64,000 nt of DNA from Haemaphysalis longicornis (GCA_013339765.2 CM023452.1:161671416-161735415), one strand, 5' to 3'; positions 1 through 11,374 are shown, counted from the stretch's first letter. A program made the numbers and translations. The notes: generated by a model from the sequence alone, not told the origin.

Positions 1-1300
1 GGTATTACTATGGCACTGTAGCTTTGGTCGCGATAAGGAGAGTGCTAAGGCTTATGTACTGTAAGTTCTAATCTTATTTCACCAGGGTTACTAGGGCAAT
101 AATAAAAATGCTTGTGTCTGTGGAACTTTGATACACTGTACAAAGTACTTTGAATGAATTCTGCCTGTTCGAAGAAAGACCAAAGTTCCCAGGCAGTTGA
201 AGCTAACAGAGAAGGCAGTGCACCCTGTGGGTTCTAGAGACGGTGTTTCTTGTTGAAGCCCGCACTTTTTCTGTCACAACGGGCAACCAATCAGCATGCT
301 TTGTAACACCTCCATTGATTGTGCATTGCAGATACTGCATTGTGTTCTTTGTAAAAAAATTTTATTCATCTGATAAACTAAACACTTTACCGTATTTCAT
401 TCAGAGTATGTGTCATCTTCCCGCCTAATTTCAAGCTGTCCACTACAACTCATTTCAAGACAGTAAGAAAGCCTCGAACGCGCTTTAAAGGGTTTTTGAT
501 TGTCACCCCAACACACACTCAACATTTTTACCCCTTGTGAAAAATCAAGCAATAAAACTTTGTTTCTACCTCAGAAATTACCCATAGCGTGCCCCATGCC
601 CCTATTTCCTGCAGTCGTACACTCAGTGCATCACAGGTATTTCGGCAAATCATACAATTCAAGAAGCGCTTAAATTATTCATTTTCACGCGAAAACCGGA
701 AATTCTCTCAGATATGAGTACTATATCGTGATAATTAGTGTGGGTATTTGTTAGAATTTACAGACAGAGGAAAAACACGATGGAGTTGCATTCATTAATA
801 GAAAGTCTGTGCATTCAAACTTTTCTGCGAACCGGCGCTGAATTGCCGCTAATTAGCAGTACTGATATTTGTGGGGAACTCCGATGTTGCTACATTACGC
901 AGTGAATCGCGCGATTCAATTGCAGGGATAAAACTATAGCTGTTAAGAACCCTACGCAACGAAGAGTTTTATGCATTGTAACAAAATCCTTTTCTCAGTC
1001 AAGACTCACGAAATACGACTACGGGCTTTGTCAAAAAAATATACATCTCTTTCATCTGCAGTTTCAAACGCTTCGGCTGAGTAAGTATCCTACTTTTTTT
1101 AGCTTCTATGAATTGCGCAAATTGTCCACATAACCAGGTATCACTACTATTCTTCGGCATAATGGCGCACTAAGACAGGAAAGTGTCCCTCAAACAGAAC
1201 GATAGTACTCTCCTAAAGCGTCTGTTGCGGCGTTTTCACGTTCACCATGCAAACATTTTAGGGTCTTCCTGCCTCGTATTAGGCTTCGCAATTGCGATGA
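1..1300. other. unassigned AT-rich sequence
   Basis: I see no coding exon, RNA gene or repeat that I can name here. Open frames are short and carry no recognisable motif. Likely intergenic or intronic. Confidence 0.5.
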
Positions 1301-1369
1301 TTCACGATGCAGTATAATACGAAATACGAAATGAAGATAAAATACAAGTTTGTATCACTAATAAACTGC

Positions 1370-1445
1370 ATTTTTGTGTGTGAGCGCGCACGTGCACACA
1401 AACACACGCACACAGACAAGTACGTGCGCACGCGCACACACGTGA
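1370..1445. repeat. CA/GT-rich microsatellite, degenerate
   Basis: Alternating purine-pyrimidine run dominated by CACA, CGCA and GTGT steps, broken by single substitutions. It is a degenerate dinucleotide repeat. Confidence 0.7.
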
Positions 1446-1635
1446 ATAATTCTCTTTGCTGTACCCCGATATCCGCACTTCATGTCTCTCATGAGTGCCG
1501 AAGCAACTACCGACCGTTACTGAAGTCGCTTATTGCCGGCACCAGTTTTATACACGAGTGAGGCCCTTAATGGGCACGATATGTTTCCGCAAACTTCGGC
1601 AAAGTTGGCGCTGCTCACTCACTCACAAATTTACT

Positions 1636-1935
1636 TTCGAATCACCACTGCCTGAAACTCGGACTCTTGCTGAGCACCACATGTGTGCTCACTCAAACTG
1701 AAACTCACAGTGAGCGCAAAACTCAATCTCATTCGGACGCAAAACTCAAATTGTAGTCAGAACTCAAAATGTACTCAAAACTCAAAATTTACTCACCACT
1801 CAAGACGAACTCAGAAATCAGAATTGACTCGAAACTCAAAGTGACCTCAGAACTCAAAATGGGCTGAAACCTCAAAATAATTTCAGAACTCAAATAGACT
1901 TGGAACTCCCTCGTGCTCACACTTTACTCGTGCTC
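1636..1935. repeat. CTCAAA-type minisatellite
   Basis: About a dozen diverged copies of a roughly 20-base unit built from ACTCAGAACTCAAAATG-like words. Most end in CTCAAA and are separated by short variable spacers. There is no coding potential. Confidence 0.75.
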
Positions 1936-2640
1936 AGAATGACACCGACTAATTAGCATTGAGAATTCTAAAATTCATGCGTTGTAAAAATATTACGCGT
2001 GCAAATGCGTGAGCTCAAACTCTTGCATTCGGTAGGACATGATACCGTAACTCTTGCGAGGTCGAAAACAATTTTCCCTGCAGATTTTATACAGCTATAC
2101 CTGCTGGCTATGGTGGTTAGCGCTGCTTGCAAGCAATAGTACGTATATATTTGATACCAAACTCTTGACACAGGCTCCGTTATCCTGTTTATGACAAAGT
2201 GGATCCAGACTCGATGGTGTGCTGGGGCCCTGGGTAGAAGCAAACAACATTTGGCGAGGCGACGTTCGCTCACTGCTGAACTCATTTACATCGAATCTGT
2301 TTAGGGTTACGGTCGGGTGCATTCTTCCGCTGCAACCTTAAAAAAACGCCTTATGTCAACGCGAACTGTCCCCCCGAAGTTATGAAGCGCGAGGCGTTCA
2401 TGTATATGCCTTTGCTTTTTAATTGCGTAATATGGTTTGCTGAGCTCCCGCTCTCCCCCTCCCAGCCAGGACCGTCTAACGCCTTGCATTTCCACAAATA
2501 TGCAGATATCGTGGAAGGTCAACCTGAAATCATTATAAAAGCGTAAATAGATACAGTGGATGAAACGAAATTAAAAATAAACTAAAAAGTCAGAACTGAA
2601 AACATTACGAAAATGGCGAACCGTGTAACGTGGGAGTCAC
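1936..2640. other. unassigned sequence between two tandem repeats
   Basis: Minus-strand open frames occur but show no domain. I see nothing supportable here. Confidence 0.45.
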
Positions 2641-2963
2641 GGGTAGTCTCGGATTCGGTTAAAATTCAATTTTATGTGCCGCTAGCGCATGTGGGGTGTG
2701 AAATTGGAGGTCTCGAGGAGGGACATCATGTGGCACAAACAAATAATGCAATATAGTCATACTCATGAGTCAGTTATGGAGAGTCATAATAAGGGTTGAA
2801 GTTCATAATGACCCTTAGGCATGTGGGGTCTCAAATTAAAGGTTTCGATTAAGGAAATAGCGTTTTACAAATAAGAAAAACATCGTGGGCGTAATCGTGC
2901 CATAGTCATGGTGAGTCACAAAGATTTAAAATTCATTTGGAGGCCGATAGGGTGTGTGGTGTA
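2641..2963. repeat. diverged tandem repeat, ~132-bp period
   Basis: The word GCATGTGGGG and its variants recur at 2687, 2819 and 2951, exactly 132 bases apart. They are followed by matching GAAATT/CAAATT blocks and preceded by AGTCA.../TTCATAATG blocks. About 2.4 copies are present. The array abuts the truncated 3' end of the minus-strand LINE. Confidence 0.65.
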
Positions 2964-3450
2964 TCGAATTCAAGATCTGGCATGGGCGGCTTCTGTGTAC
3001 ACTGACGTGAAGTCTTTGTGATACCACTTGTCGAGTGCCGCCTCTCTGGCTTTCCTCCTCCCCTCATAATGATCTGGGAGCATATTTTTCTGGATGTTCG
3101 GAACGTAATGTTTTGTATAATTTCCGGTGGAAGCGTCTGTTTTTGCTTTCAACCCTGAGCCCTGCATTAATTGGCCCCGGAGGGGACAAGCCTAATCGCA
3201 GTTTGTGGATTGCGAGGTGGGCCTCAATAAATTCTTTGGCCGTGTTGTGAAGGCCGAGACTGAGCAGGCGGGCCGTGGAGGTACTCATGGGTAATCCGAA
3301 TGCCACTTGTGGGCTTTTCGGATAACTAGGTTGACGTTTTTACGTTCTGTCTGGGAGACGACTGTGTAAGATGTTATGTACGTTATCCGGGAGATAACAG
3401 GTGCTTGTACCAGTCGTATTGTGTCCTGATCATTTATGCCGTGTTGTCTC
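2964..3450 (-). pseudogene. I-type LINE, C-terminal part of RT to start of RNase H
   Basis: Minus-strand frames read a run ending in LVIRKAHKW, then GLPMSTSTARLLSLGLHNTAK, with a frameshift between them. This matches the region between RT and RNase H of the LINE copy at 28353-29501, which has GLPVSTSNEKLLKLGIHNT. It continues to SVYTEAA, the first RNase H motif with D changed to E, and then stops, so most of RNase H and the 3' end are missing. It is the downstream half of the copy whose upstream half lies at 9847-12460. The two halves are separated by the TIR element at 3455-9842. Confidence 0.8.
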
Positions 3451-3454
3451 TTAA
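3451..3454. repeat. TTAA target-site duplication, left copy
   Basis: TTAA directly before the left inverted repeat AGGAGCCATGAAG. The same four bases follow the right repeat at 9843. A TA duplication with TIRs one base longer fits equally well. Confidence 0.75.
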
Positions 3455-3495
3455 AGGAGCCATGAAGAGAAAATGCAAGTTGGTTTTATTCGAAA
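3455..3495 (+). repeat. left terminal inverted repeat
   Basis: Starts AGGAGCCATGAAGAGAAAA, followed by an imperfectly matched inner part. It pairs with 9802-9842. Confidence 0.8.
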
Positions 3496-3972
3496 GATTT
3501 CGTGTTTTATAGTGCCCCCAGCGCTTGTCCGGATACAAAGGATGCTTTATTCACTGAGAAATTAAACAATTTAGGTTAAAATATTGATTTTCCCGCTAAA
3601 TCTTTTGTTTTCGGGGTGTGCAATGACATCACAGGAACCGACCGCTCTGCAGCCTAGAATACCTTCATTCACGCATCCGCCGTACAGGTTAGAGACACGT
3701 ATACGCTGGCGCCGCCATTTTGGGTCGCTCGCTCGCCGCCGAAGCAAGTCATTGTGTCAAAACCGCGCTAAAAGTATCGCCGCAACGCGGTTTACTGAAG
3801 AAGTTTGAATCATATTGTCTGTTTCGCGTTGCTAGGTCTCGTGGGAAACGAAAAGAACAACGCGTTGAGCACGTTGGCCCAATTGCGGCGCCACGGGACC
3901 ATTCAAAGGTTGTTTCCACCCTGTACAGTGGTGTTGGTTGTCCCCGCGTTTATTTACGTTACCCCATCCTAG

Positions 3973-4857
3973 ATGGCGCCACCATACCGTGGCAAGCAGG
4001 CGGGCCACGGTATGGTGGCCCGCCTTCCGCAAGCAGGCGCGGAAGGTGAAGCGAGAAATGACGGCGAGCAATCTACACAAAACGGCTGCCTCGGATCCTC
4101 CGTCGAAACGGGTGCAGCGCCGACGCTGCTGGGCAAGGAACGTAGGGAACTGCCAAGCCAGAAAGGAGAGGTGAAGGTTAAGCGTGGTTCTACCCAGCGG
4201 GAAAATTCATCTGGCAACACCCCTCAAAGTGCTCACGCTCAGCTTGAAGCCGCCCAAAAGGATCTCCACTTGCAACAACTTGTCGGTCAGCCCACTGAGC
4301 ACGGCCGAGTGCCGATCCGAAGTGGGGGAAACTGGGTTTTCCCAGCACGCAGTGCGCGCAAAGAAGTCCTTATAGTGGGAGACGCCAATGTGGGCAAAAT
4401 GGCTGCAGCGGTCCTACATGCCATGGACTCGCCAGGGGCAGTAGGCCTGCTCTATGGGAAGAGAGCTACAACTGCTACAGCGTTGAAATACATCGCATCG
4501 TACGAGCGCAGGGCTCGACCGATCCACAGGCGCTATGTGCTGCACGTCGGCCTGGTGGAAATACTACGTAGAACCACCAGAGGAGATTATTGACACTTTG
4601 AACGCCAGCAGTGCGGACAGTGTGGATGGTTTCGCTGTCTGCTCATACCGGATGTGGCGACGAAGGGCGCGGAGGTAAGAGCGGCAATACAGCTTGCCAA
4701 CGCGAGAATCAAAAAGTGGTGCCGGCGAACCCATCACAGGTTCATCGACCTCAGTAGGGGTTGGCAGGACACGATGCTGGAAAAGGATGGTCTCTACAGC
4801 CTCGAGGGCGCTAGCTTTGTGGCAGCCAAGATTGCGCAGGCAACACTCCCTTTTTAG
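3973..4857 (+). pseudogene. LINE ORF1 with SGNH-esterase domain, decayed
   Basis: This is the first ORF of the nested LINE. After a low-complexity, charged N-terminal part (about residues 1-130), the frame reads LIVGDANVGKMAAAVL. That corresponds to block I of SGNH/GDSL hydrolases (usually GDSN), so the nucleophile serine is alanine here. A later YVLHVGLVEIL corresponds to block III (H-x-G-x-N), with N lost. The frame then shifts near 4593. A second frame carries FIDLSRGW...KDGLYSLEGASF, the block V region (usually D-x-x-H), with the histidine missing. ORF1 esterase domains are known from CR1/L2-type and related LINEs. The domain order is clear, but serine, asparagine and histidine are all lost. 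Confidence 0.7.
3980..4018. repeat. short hairpin at start of nested LINE
   Basis: CCATACCGTGGC and GCCACGGTATGG form a perfect 12-base stem around a short GC-rich loop. It lies at the start of the ORF1 frame of the plus-strand LINE, possibly in its 5' UTR. Confidence 0.55.
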
Positions 4858-5520
4858 GCAAGAGGTGGAAAAATCAGCGAAAGCCAGATGCACCGAGGCA
4901 GAGACGCAACTGGTCCACAGGCACCCGACAACAGGAGCGTGGGGCCAATGAACGCATCCGCCACCACACTGCACCCTGCTCCGCCTCGTTCACTGCACAG
5001 AGGACGCCGCTGCTGCAGTTTTCCTCAGCCCACTATCCAACCGCAAGAAGGAAGTACCATGGACACCAGCCATGGAGACGCTGCAGGAGCCGGTGCAAAC
5101 TCTTCAGGCTCCACCTCTGCCAGTGAGTCACCTGATGCCTCCCCCAGTGTCTTCTGGACATCACCAAATGCCCGCCAGTCAGGTCTCTTCGACAGTACCG
5201 TCGATGCACCCCCGAGTGCCGCACCTCGGCAGCCGCCGTGCCAACGTGGGGACCAATTCCTCCACCGATATGGAACCCGCAGCCTGGCATGCCAGAGGTG
5301 TACAGCGCCGTGGGCGCTATGAACGGGAGGTTGCCAGTCACCCTTCCCCCACCACTGCCCCCCCTTCCTTGGACACGGGAACTGCAACAGCTTCCCCCAG
5401 CTGTGCACAACACCGTAGGGAGACATGGTGCGACCAGCACCTCATGTTAGCCACTCGACTGCCCCAGTAGGGCGTAAGCGGCCGCGGCGGGGGGAGGCCG
5501 CCGGTGCACACCCATAGTTA
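4858..5520 (+). pseudogene. LINE ORF1 C-terminal low-complexity region
   Basis: Overlapping plus-strand frames rich in proline, serine and threonine follow the esterase remnant and end before the endonuclease frame. The composition is typical of a linker or tail between ORF1 domain and ORF2. I see no zinc knuckle or RNA-binding motif. Frameshifts make the true frame uncertain. Confidence 0.4.
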
Positions 5521-5522
5521 AT

Positions 5523-6240
5523 GTGGGGTTCTTGAATATGAACGGTGCTAGGGGGGCTGCCAAGTGGTCAGAGTTGTATGCGTCACTGGAGAGTGAATCA
5601 ATGACACTCTACGCCGTGGCAGAGACTCACCTTCGCAACTTGGAAGAGCCCCCTACACACCCAGATTGGCACTGGGCCGGCTGCAACCGGGAGGACGGGA
5701 CCAGAAAGGCGGCGGAAGTGGGTGTTGTTGTGGCACAAAAACACGTCATGGTTGAATCTGTCCACAAGTTGCACTGAACACCTATGGGTTTCCGAAACAT
5801 TCTGGGTGACAGTGTGCTGGTTGGTGTGGTCTACCTGACAGTTGCCCGAGGGCAGCACGATGGGATGACAGAAACTATACAGTGCATCATTGAGGATGTG
5901 CAACGCTGGGCAACAGACCGGGAGGTGGTACTAGTAGGGGATTTCAATGGGCATATCTACCCTACCGACGGATACCAAGATCGTAATGGGGAACTGCTGC
6001 TTAGGTGTGCACAGGAACTATCCCTTGAAATTGTCAACCTCCGCCCAGACTGTGAGGGTGAATCAACTTGGTGCGCCCGCAACTCTCAGTCTACTATAGA
6101 CTACGCGCTTGTGTCCCCAAGACTGGCCGCCCGACTCACCCAGATGCACATTGACGAAGACGGCACTTCAGCCTAGGAAGTTACGCACAAATCGCCTGCG
6201 TCTATCGTTCTCGGCCTGCGCCCACAAGCCTAACCGGATG
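5523..6240 (+). pseudogene. LINE ORF2 endonuclease domain (EEP/APE type), frameshifted
   Basis: Motifs appear in the order of apurinic-type LINE endonucleases: NMNGARGAAKW near the start, AVAETHL with the catalytic Glu, VVLVGDFNGHI, and STIDYALVS. A stop splits the domain near 5776, and a frameshift near 6170 precedes the NRLRLSFS strand that normally follows the S-x-G-S-D-H motif. That last catalytic block is not recognisable. The enzyme would nick target DNA to prime reverse transcription. This copy cannot be functional. Confidence 0.8.
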
Positions 6241-6311
6241 CAACCCCAGCGGCGACCCCACTTGCGCCTGCCAATCCGTTCAATAGAACGAGCTGCCCAG
6301 GAGTTTGAGGA

Positions 6312-8857
6312 GTGCCCCCAGAGGGAGGAAGGCGCAGACGTATTGTCAATTTGGTGCACACTCTGCGGTCAGCCATGCACACCCACATGGTGCTGGATAG
6401 ACAAGCAGCACACAAATCATGGAACCCATGGTGGGACAAAGAGGTTAAAGCGGCATGGAGAGCGCGTCGCCAGGCCAACCGCGAACACCGCAGAGCTGTG
6501 AGAAGTCTAGACGTTGAGGCCAGTGCGGCTGCATGGGCACACTATATCTGGAAGAGAAGCACAAGGTGCAGGCACTCGTGCAGGGCAAGATTGCGGATCA
6601 CCAATCTTCGGATTATGCAATCAATAAGGAGTGAAGGCAAAATCCGGGGACCCAAAAGTTCTGGACATACGTCCGGTCCTTGGACAGAGCTGCTCCCCAG
6701 CCCCCTCCTCTCATGGATGCGACAACGGGGCGGGAAGGTCACTGAGCTCCGCGAATACCTGACAGAGTATTTTTGTCTGGTCTTCGGGTCCCCAACCCCT
6801 ACTGGCCACACCCCTCTGGCCGTCAAGACGGACAACCCCAATGCTCCGCCCTCATCCGAAGGACACAAGCCAGGATGGTATACGTTGGGCCCTGTCGAGG
6901 ACGCACGGTTGATAGGGCTCTGGCTCGGATAAGTTCTCGCACGGCCCCTGGTCCCGACGACTTGCCCGCTCGACTACTCAAGTGCTTGGGTGCCGATTCG
7001 AGGGAGCAACTTGCCGACCTGCTCACAGCCATTATTGAGGGTGCACCTGTTCCCGATGACTGGCATCTGGGCAGAGTGTCTTTGGTTTTGAAGCGGGGGG
7101 GGAGATTCAAGAAAGATACAGGACTATCGGCCTATCACCGTCACCAGCGTGATGTACCGCCTGTTTGCGGCAGTAATCAAGGAGTGGATCAGCGCGTGGG
7201 CTGAGGCCAAGGTCTGCTGACAGACCTTCAAAACGGTTTTCGACCAGGTAGGCGCCTAGATGGACAACCTGTTCGTCGTTACACAATGCGCCGAAATTGC
7301 GAAGAAGGAAGGACGGACCGCTACTGTGCGGCTTTCTCGATGTAGAGAAGGCGTATGACAGTGTTCCTCATGCGCCCCCTCTTCTCCTGCCTGTCTGCTC
7401 TCGGCCTGCCACCGCCGCTCCTGTCGACCATTCAGCGGCTATACAGTCGGAACATAGTCACTGTGCAGCTAGGCACCGCAGTGTCTGACCCCATTGTGGT
7501 CACCAAAGGCCTCAGACAGGGTTGCCCGCTCTCGCCTCTGCTGTACATTTTGTATGCGTCGAGACTGGAGCGGGCACTGCTGAAGTCCAACCTTGGAATC
7601 AGTCTGCGGTACAGTACAACCAGTGCCAATGAGAATCACCGTGTGCCCGCCTTGGCGCTTGCAGACGACCTGGTGGTAATGGCGGAGAACAGCCAAGACC
7701 TTCAGACGCTTCTCGTCATCTGCCAGGTGGAAATATCGTGCCTCGGCCTGCGCTTTAATGCGCGCAAATCGGCGATAGTGCGTCTCGCCGGGGATGAGGC
7801 TGATTCTACTGTGCTGACTTTGGGTGGAGAGCCCCTGGCTTCCTGTGATGAGTACAGGTACCTGGGCGTTACCCTCTGCTCCGAGGAAGCAAAGTACAAC
7901 AGGCACGAAAGCGCGCTTCGGCAGGCGGCTCTCCGATCCCAGCGGATCCTTCGCCGGCGGTGCATGTGGGGTTGTAACCGCTTCCTAATGATCCGCGATC
8001 TTTGGAAGCTGGTCCACGTACCAGGCCTCACATTCGCTAACGCAGTAGTCTGTCTCTCGCCCGGAACGCGAGAGTGGCTAGAGAGACAGCAACGGGAAGT
8101 CGGAAGGGCCGCCCTCGGCTGTCATGGCCGGGTCGCCAATGAGGCGGTACAGGGAGACATGGGCTGGTCGAGTTTTGAAGCCCGTGAAGCCTCCAGCAAG
8201 ATCGCATACCGTGGCCGTCTCCTGTTCCTACCCCGCACGCGCTGGGCACGCAGAGTCTTCGAGTACCTCTTGGCAACCTGCATGAGGACAGATTGGACGC
8301 GACGAGTGCATAAGTTGGAGGGGAAGTACGGCTTCCTCACAGAGCCCATCACCGCTGACAATGCAGCCAAGTGGTCGCGTGAGGTCCACCGGCGAGTCAT
8401 GGAGGTGGAGAACACTCTGTGGTGCAGGGGTATGGAGCATAAGTCCACCCTCGACTTCTACCGTCGCCACAAACAAGAAATCTCCACTGTCGACCTCTAT
8501 GACAACAGCGTGGGCAGCAGCCTCCTGTTCGAAGCGAGGGCAGGAGCTCTTCGCACCCTCGTCTACCGCAGCCGCTTCGACAACACCATTGGGGGCACCA
8601 TGTGCCGGCTCTGCGGAGCGGAAGAGGAGACTGGAGAACACCTTGTCCTCCAGTGCGCGACTCTACGGCCCGCCCCGGTGGATGGCGCCACACTACCACG
8701 GGCACTCGGTTTCCCCCAAACGCCCGATGGAAGTGGTGACGAGCTGGACGCGAGTGAGAGTGGTGGGGAGGCCGGACACATCCCGACACAGAACTCTGCG
8801 GCTACGGCCACCAAACAGCGACTGACTCAGTGGTGGACCATTGTGCGCCAGGCCTGA
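6312..8857 (+). pseudogene. LINE ORF2 reverse transcriptase and C-terminal zinc finger
   Basis: Three to four overlapping frames together make an RT. TAPGPDDLPARLLK lies in the fingers (about 6940). DYRPITVTSVMYRLF follows after a shift (about 7120). FLDVEKAYDSV carries motif A (about 7335). The longest frame (7355-8857, 500 codons) has GLRQGCPLSPLLY at residues 52-64 and ALADDLVV at 101-108, with both catalytic Asp present. A C-terminal C-x2-C-x8-H-x4-C finger reads CRLCGAEEETGEHLVLQC. The RT lacks an RNase H domain. At least three indels separate the fingers from the palm, so the copy is dead although the catalytic motifs survive. With the esterase ORF1 it differs from the I-type LINEs elsewhere in the window. 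Confidence 0.85.
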
Positions 8858-9273
8858 TTCAGGCCAGCAGTCTGTGTTGGGCAGGTGGCTCGACATGCTC
8901 ACATAGGACCGTCACCTGAGTGCGTGTGCTAGTTCGCATTCGCATCACTATGCGTTCACCGTGAAAAAACTCTTCGACAACAGTGTGTGTGTGAGTGTAT
9001 TCGAGTGTGGATCACCGTGCGTTCACTGTGTAACCTCTTCTGTCGATGACTTTCTTCTGTTTCTGTGCTCCCCCCGCCAACTGACGTGTGCGTGTGCAAT
9101 CACGTGGAGCACCGTACGCTCGCCATGAAACAACTTTCCGATAACTTTCTTGTGTTTTCATGCCCCCCTGTGTGTGTGTACGGTTCTTTTTTTTTGTAAT
9201 ACCGGCTGGGACACCTCTTTGGTGTCCACCCGTTACAAAGGGTCAAGCCACTACATCATCATCATCATCATCA
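8858..9273 (+). mobile_element. 3' UTR and (CAT)n tail of nested LINE
   Basis: GT-rich, non-coding sequence after the ORF2 stop ends in about six CAT triplets (9254-9273). A short tandem-repeat tail of this type marks the 3' end of a non-LTR element. Sequence of the host TIR element resumes after it. Confidence 0.7.
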
Positions 9274-9275
9274 AG

Positions 9276-9801
9276 CGTTTGGTTTGTTTTTGCCCGTATT
9301 TAAACCTGGCTTGTTTTTGTTCTGGGAGAAAATATTGGTTCCCTGAAACAGTGCTCGCTCGACAAATGTGGTCACGTAAGACACCGTTGCTTGCGTCAAT
9401 CGGCCAGTGTCGTCTGAGACAACCCCAAGCCCCGTAGTGCTGTGCAGCTAAACCAAGCATGCTGTGCGCAGTACGAATAGCAGTACGCATCAGTACTTCT
9501 ATGTTTACATGTGCTTTCGTAACTTCCACTGTTTGTCCCATCATTCTTATTGCTGTGTAAAGAATGTGCCCTAAATTTAAGCGCAAATCGCTCGTTCGGC
9601 TAGTTTGTAAGCTCTACCTAATTTGCGTCTGCTTCTGCCGGCCTCCGCCAATCGCAGAGCTGGCTCGAATGACATCATAGATTCTGTTGCGGGAAATGAG
9701 CTGGTGGGTCGCATGGCCATTCCCTTTTTTCCTAATTATGTAGCTTATTTGAGCGAAGTTTACGTTAAAAGTGGTGTCAGTATGATTCTAACGAGGTAAT
9801 C
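9276..9801. other. right arm of TIR element, non-coding
   Basis: I recognise no transposase or other coding motif between the LINE tail and the right inverted repeat. Confidence 0.5.
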
Positions 9802-9842
9802 TTTTGAATGAACCAAACTTGTGTTTTCTCTTCATGGCTCCT
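9802..9842 (-). repeat. right terminal inverted repeat
   Basis: Its complement starts AGGAGCCATGAAGAGAAAA like the left end. It is followed on the plus strand by TTAA at 9843-9846. Confidence 0.8.
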
Positions 9843-9846
9843 TTAA

Positions 9847-11100
9847 AGATTCTGCGAATCATGTCTGTTACTTGTTCGGCTGAGTTCTTCAGATGGTTGA
9901 GGATAGTTTTCTTGGTATCTGCTTGGAGTACAAGCCCGCGAATTTTGAGGTGTTTGCAAGGGTGTATAGCGTGGCCGTCTAGTTTGATCTTAATGTCACT
10001 CGAGTCGTTCGCGTTGCCTTTTTTTCCTGACTAGTAGCAGCTCTGATATTTGCGGGGCGCAGCAAAGGCCGCATTCCTGGGCATATTGGTTAACTATAAA
10101 AGCTGCTTGTTGAAAGCTGTTCTGAAGGCCACCCAGCGAACCAGAGCCAGTGCAAATTGTGATCTGCGTACAAGCCGTGTTTTATATTGGGAACCCCGTT
10201 GAGTCGCCTTGTAAAATCGAGTAGTGCTTGGTTGAAAAGAAGGAGGGATACAGTCACTCCTGGATCAGCACGTCTTGTGTTCCAAAGTGCTTACGGAATC
10301 TGGACATGATGTCTGGCATCTTTCCTGTATTGTCTATTTATTGTTGAAGCCTCACGAGTATGATTAGTTGTAAAATTTTGCCCACACACGAAGCGATAGA
10401 TATCGGCCCCAGTTTTTCGATGTGGGGAGATTTTCCCGGATTGGGGATCATCTGAACTTCCGCTGTCATGGAGTTTGCCAGAGCACCAGCAGGAGTTATA
10501 GTGGTCTGCGAGGCTTTGCACGGCTCTGTCATCGATGTTTGCCAGAAGTTTGTAGGTGATTTTATCTTGAACAGGAATTCAGGATCGCTTGCTTTCGGCG
10601 ATGGATGCTCCAACCTCGTGTAGCTGGATGTCCCAGTCGAGTAAGGAATTGGGGGTCCTTGTGTATGTTAAGGTGGAGCTCCTTTCCCGGCCTTGAGGTA
10701 TTTGGTTCTAAGATCTCGTATGAGGTGTTTGGAAGAAATGGTGTGTTATATTTAAGGTGCGGCTGCATTTACTCTTGCTTTTAAACAGGTCAGTTAGGCG
10801 TCGAAGGAACCACCATTTCTTCCAGGTAAATAGTGTGCCCCGAAAACCGTCACACATTGTCAACCAGTTTTCTTTGCATAGCGAATTTTCGTATTCCGCC
10901 GCTTGCTTGTTAAGTTCTGCTATACACAGCTTGAGTTCTCTGTTATGTCGCTGCTTTTTCAACTTCCGCGTAAGGCTCCGTCTAACTTCCCAAATACGCA
11001 GCAATTTGGAGTCGATGCAAGGGAATTGGCAAGAAGTGGTTATAGTCTTTGTGGAGGTCCTCAGGTCTTAAATGAGTTCACCGGACCACTGCTCATATGA
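9847..11100 (-). pseudogene. I-type LINE reverse transcriptase, decayed
   Basis: Minus-strand frames give the pre-RT linker (SLTRKLKKQRHNRELKL, about 10950). They continue with the fingers EVQMIPNPGKSPHIEKLGPI then SIASCVGK (about 10400), and then HFGTQDVLIQE and PQISELLLVRKK. The palm motif reads LYADHNLHW near 10180 instead of YADD, so a catalytic aspartate is lost. Stops and shifts occur throughout. The frame runs to DMIRRIF at 9847 and would continue at 3450 if the TIR element were removed. The endonuclease that should precede the linker is largely deleted. Confidence 0.8.
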
Positions 11101-11374
11101 GGTTCGGCGATGGGAATATCGCGCTCCCTCCGTTTTTTGCGGAATATGTCCCAGTGAGTAATATGCACCGTACCAACACGGCGTTGTTGTCGATACCTTT
11201 TACTCGTATTTCAATAATGTCACGATCTGACCCCAATGATTGTTTTTTATCCTAGTGGCTTCACTGGAGGCTGCGAGTGAATGACAGCTGATTGACTGTT
11301 GCTATTCTTTGTGGGTGTTTGAGGTCGTCGAGGATTGTACTTTCTGGCCTTCTAGGGTTTCACATGCACCGAAC

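Larger units (their letters stand above)
3455..9842. mobile_element. TIR DNA element (piggyBac-like or TA/TTAA-targeting) with a nested LINE
   Basis: The ends are inverted repeats. The left end reads AGGAGCCATGAAGAGAAAA, and the complement of the right end begins with the same 19 bases. Similarity continues imperfectly for about 20 more bases through CAAGTT..GGTT and ATTC.AAAGAT. Both ends are flanked by TTAA. Removing the element plus one TTAA restores an uninterrupted LINE reading frame across the junction. The arms (3455 to about 3970, and about 9275-9842) contain no transposase that I recognise, so the element is non-autonomous. Most of its 6.4 kb is a later LINE insertion. TTAA suggests piggyBac, but the termini do not start with the CCC usual for that family. 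Confidence 0.75.

Noticed and set aside
3720..4220. Overlapping short frames on both strands near 4 kb as genes
   Set aside because: Shadows in CpG-rich sequence around the start of the nested LINE ORF1.
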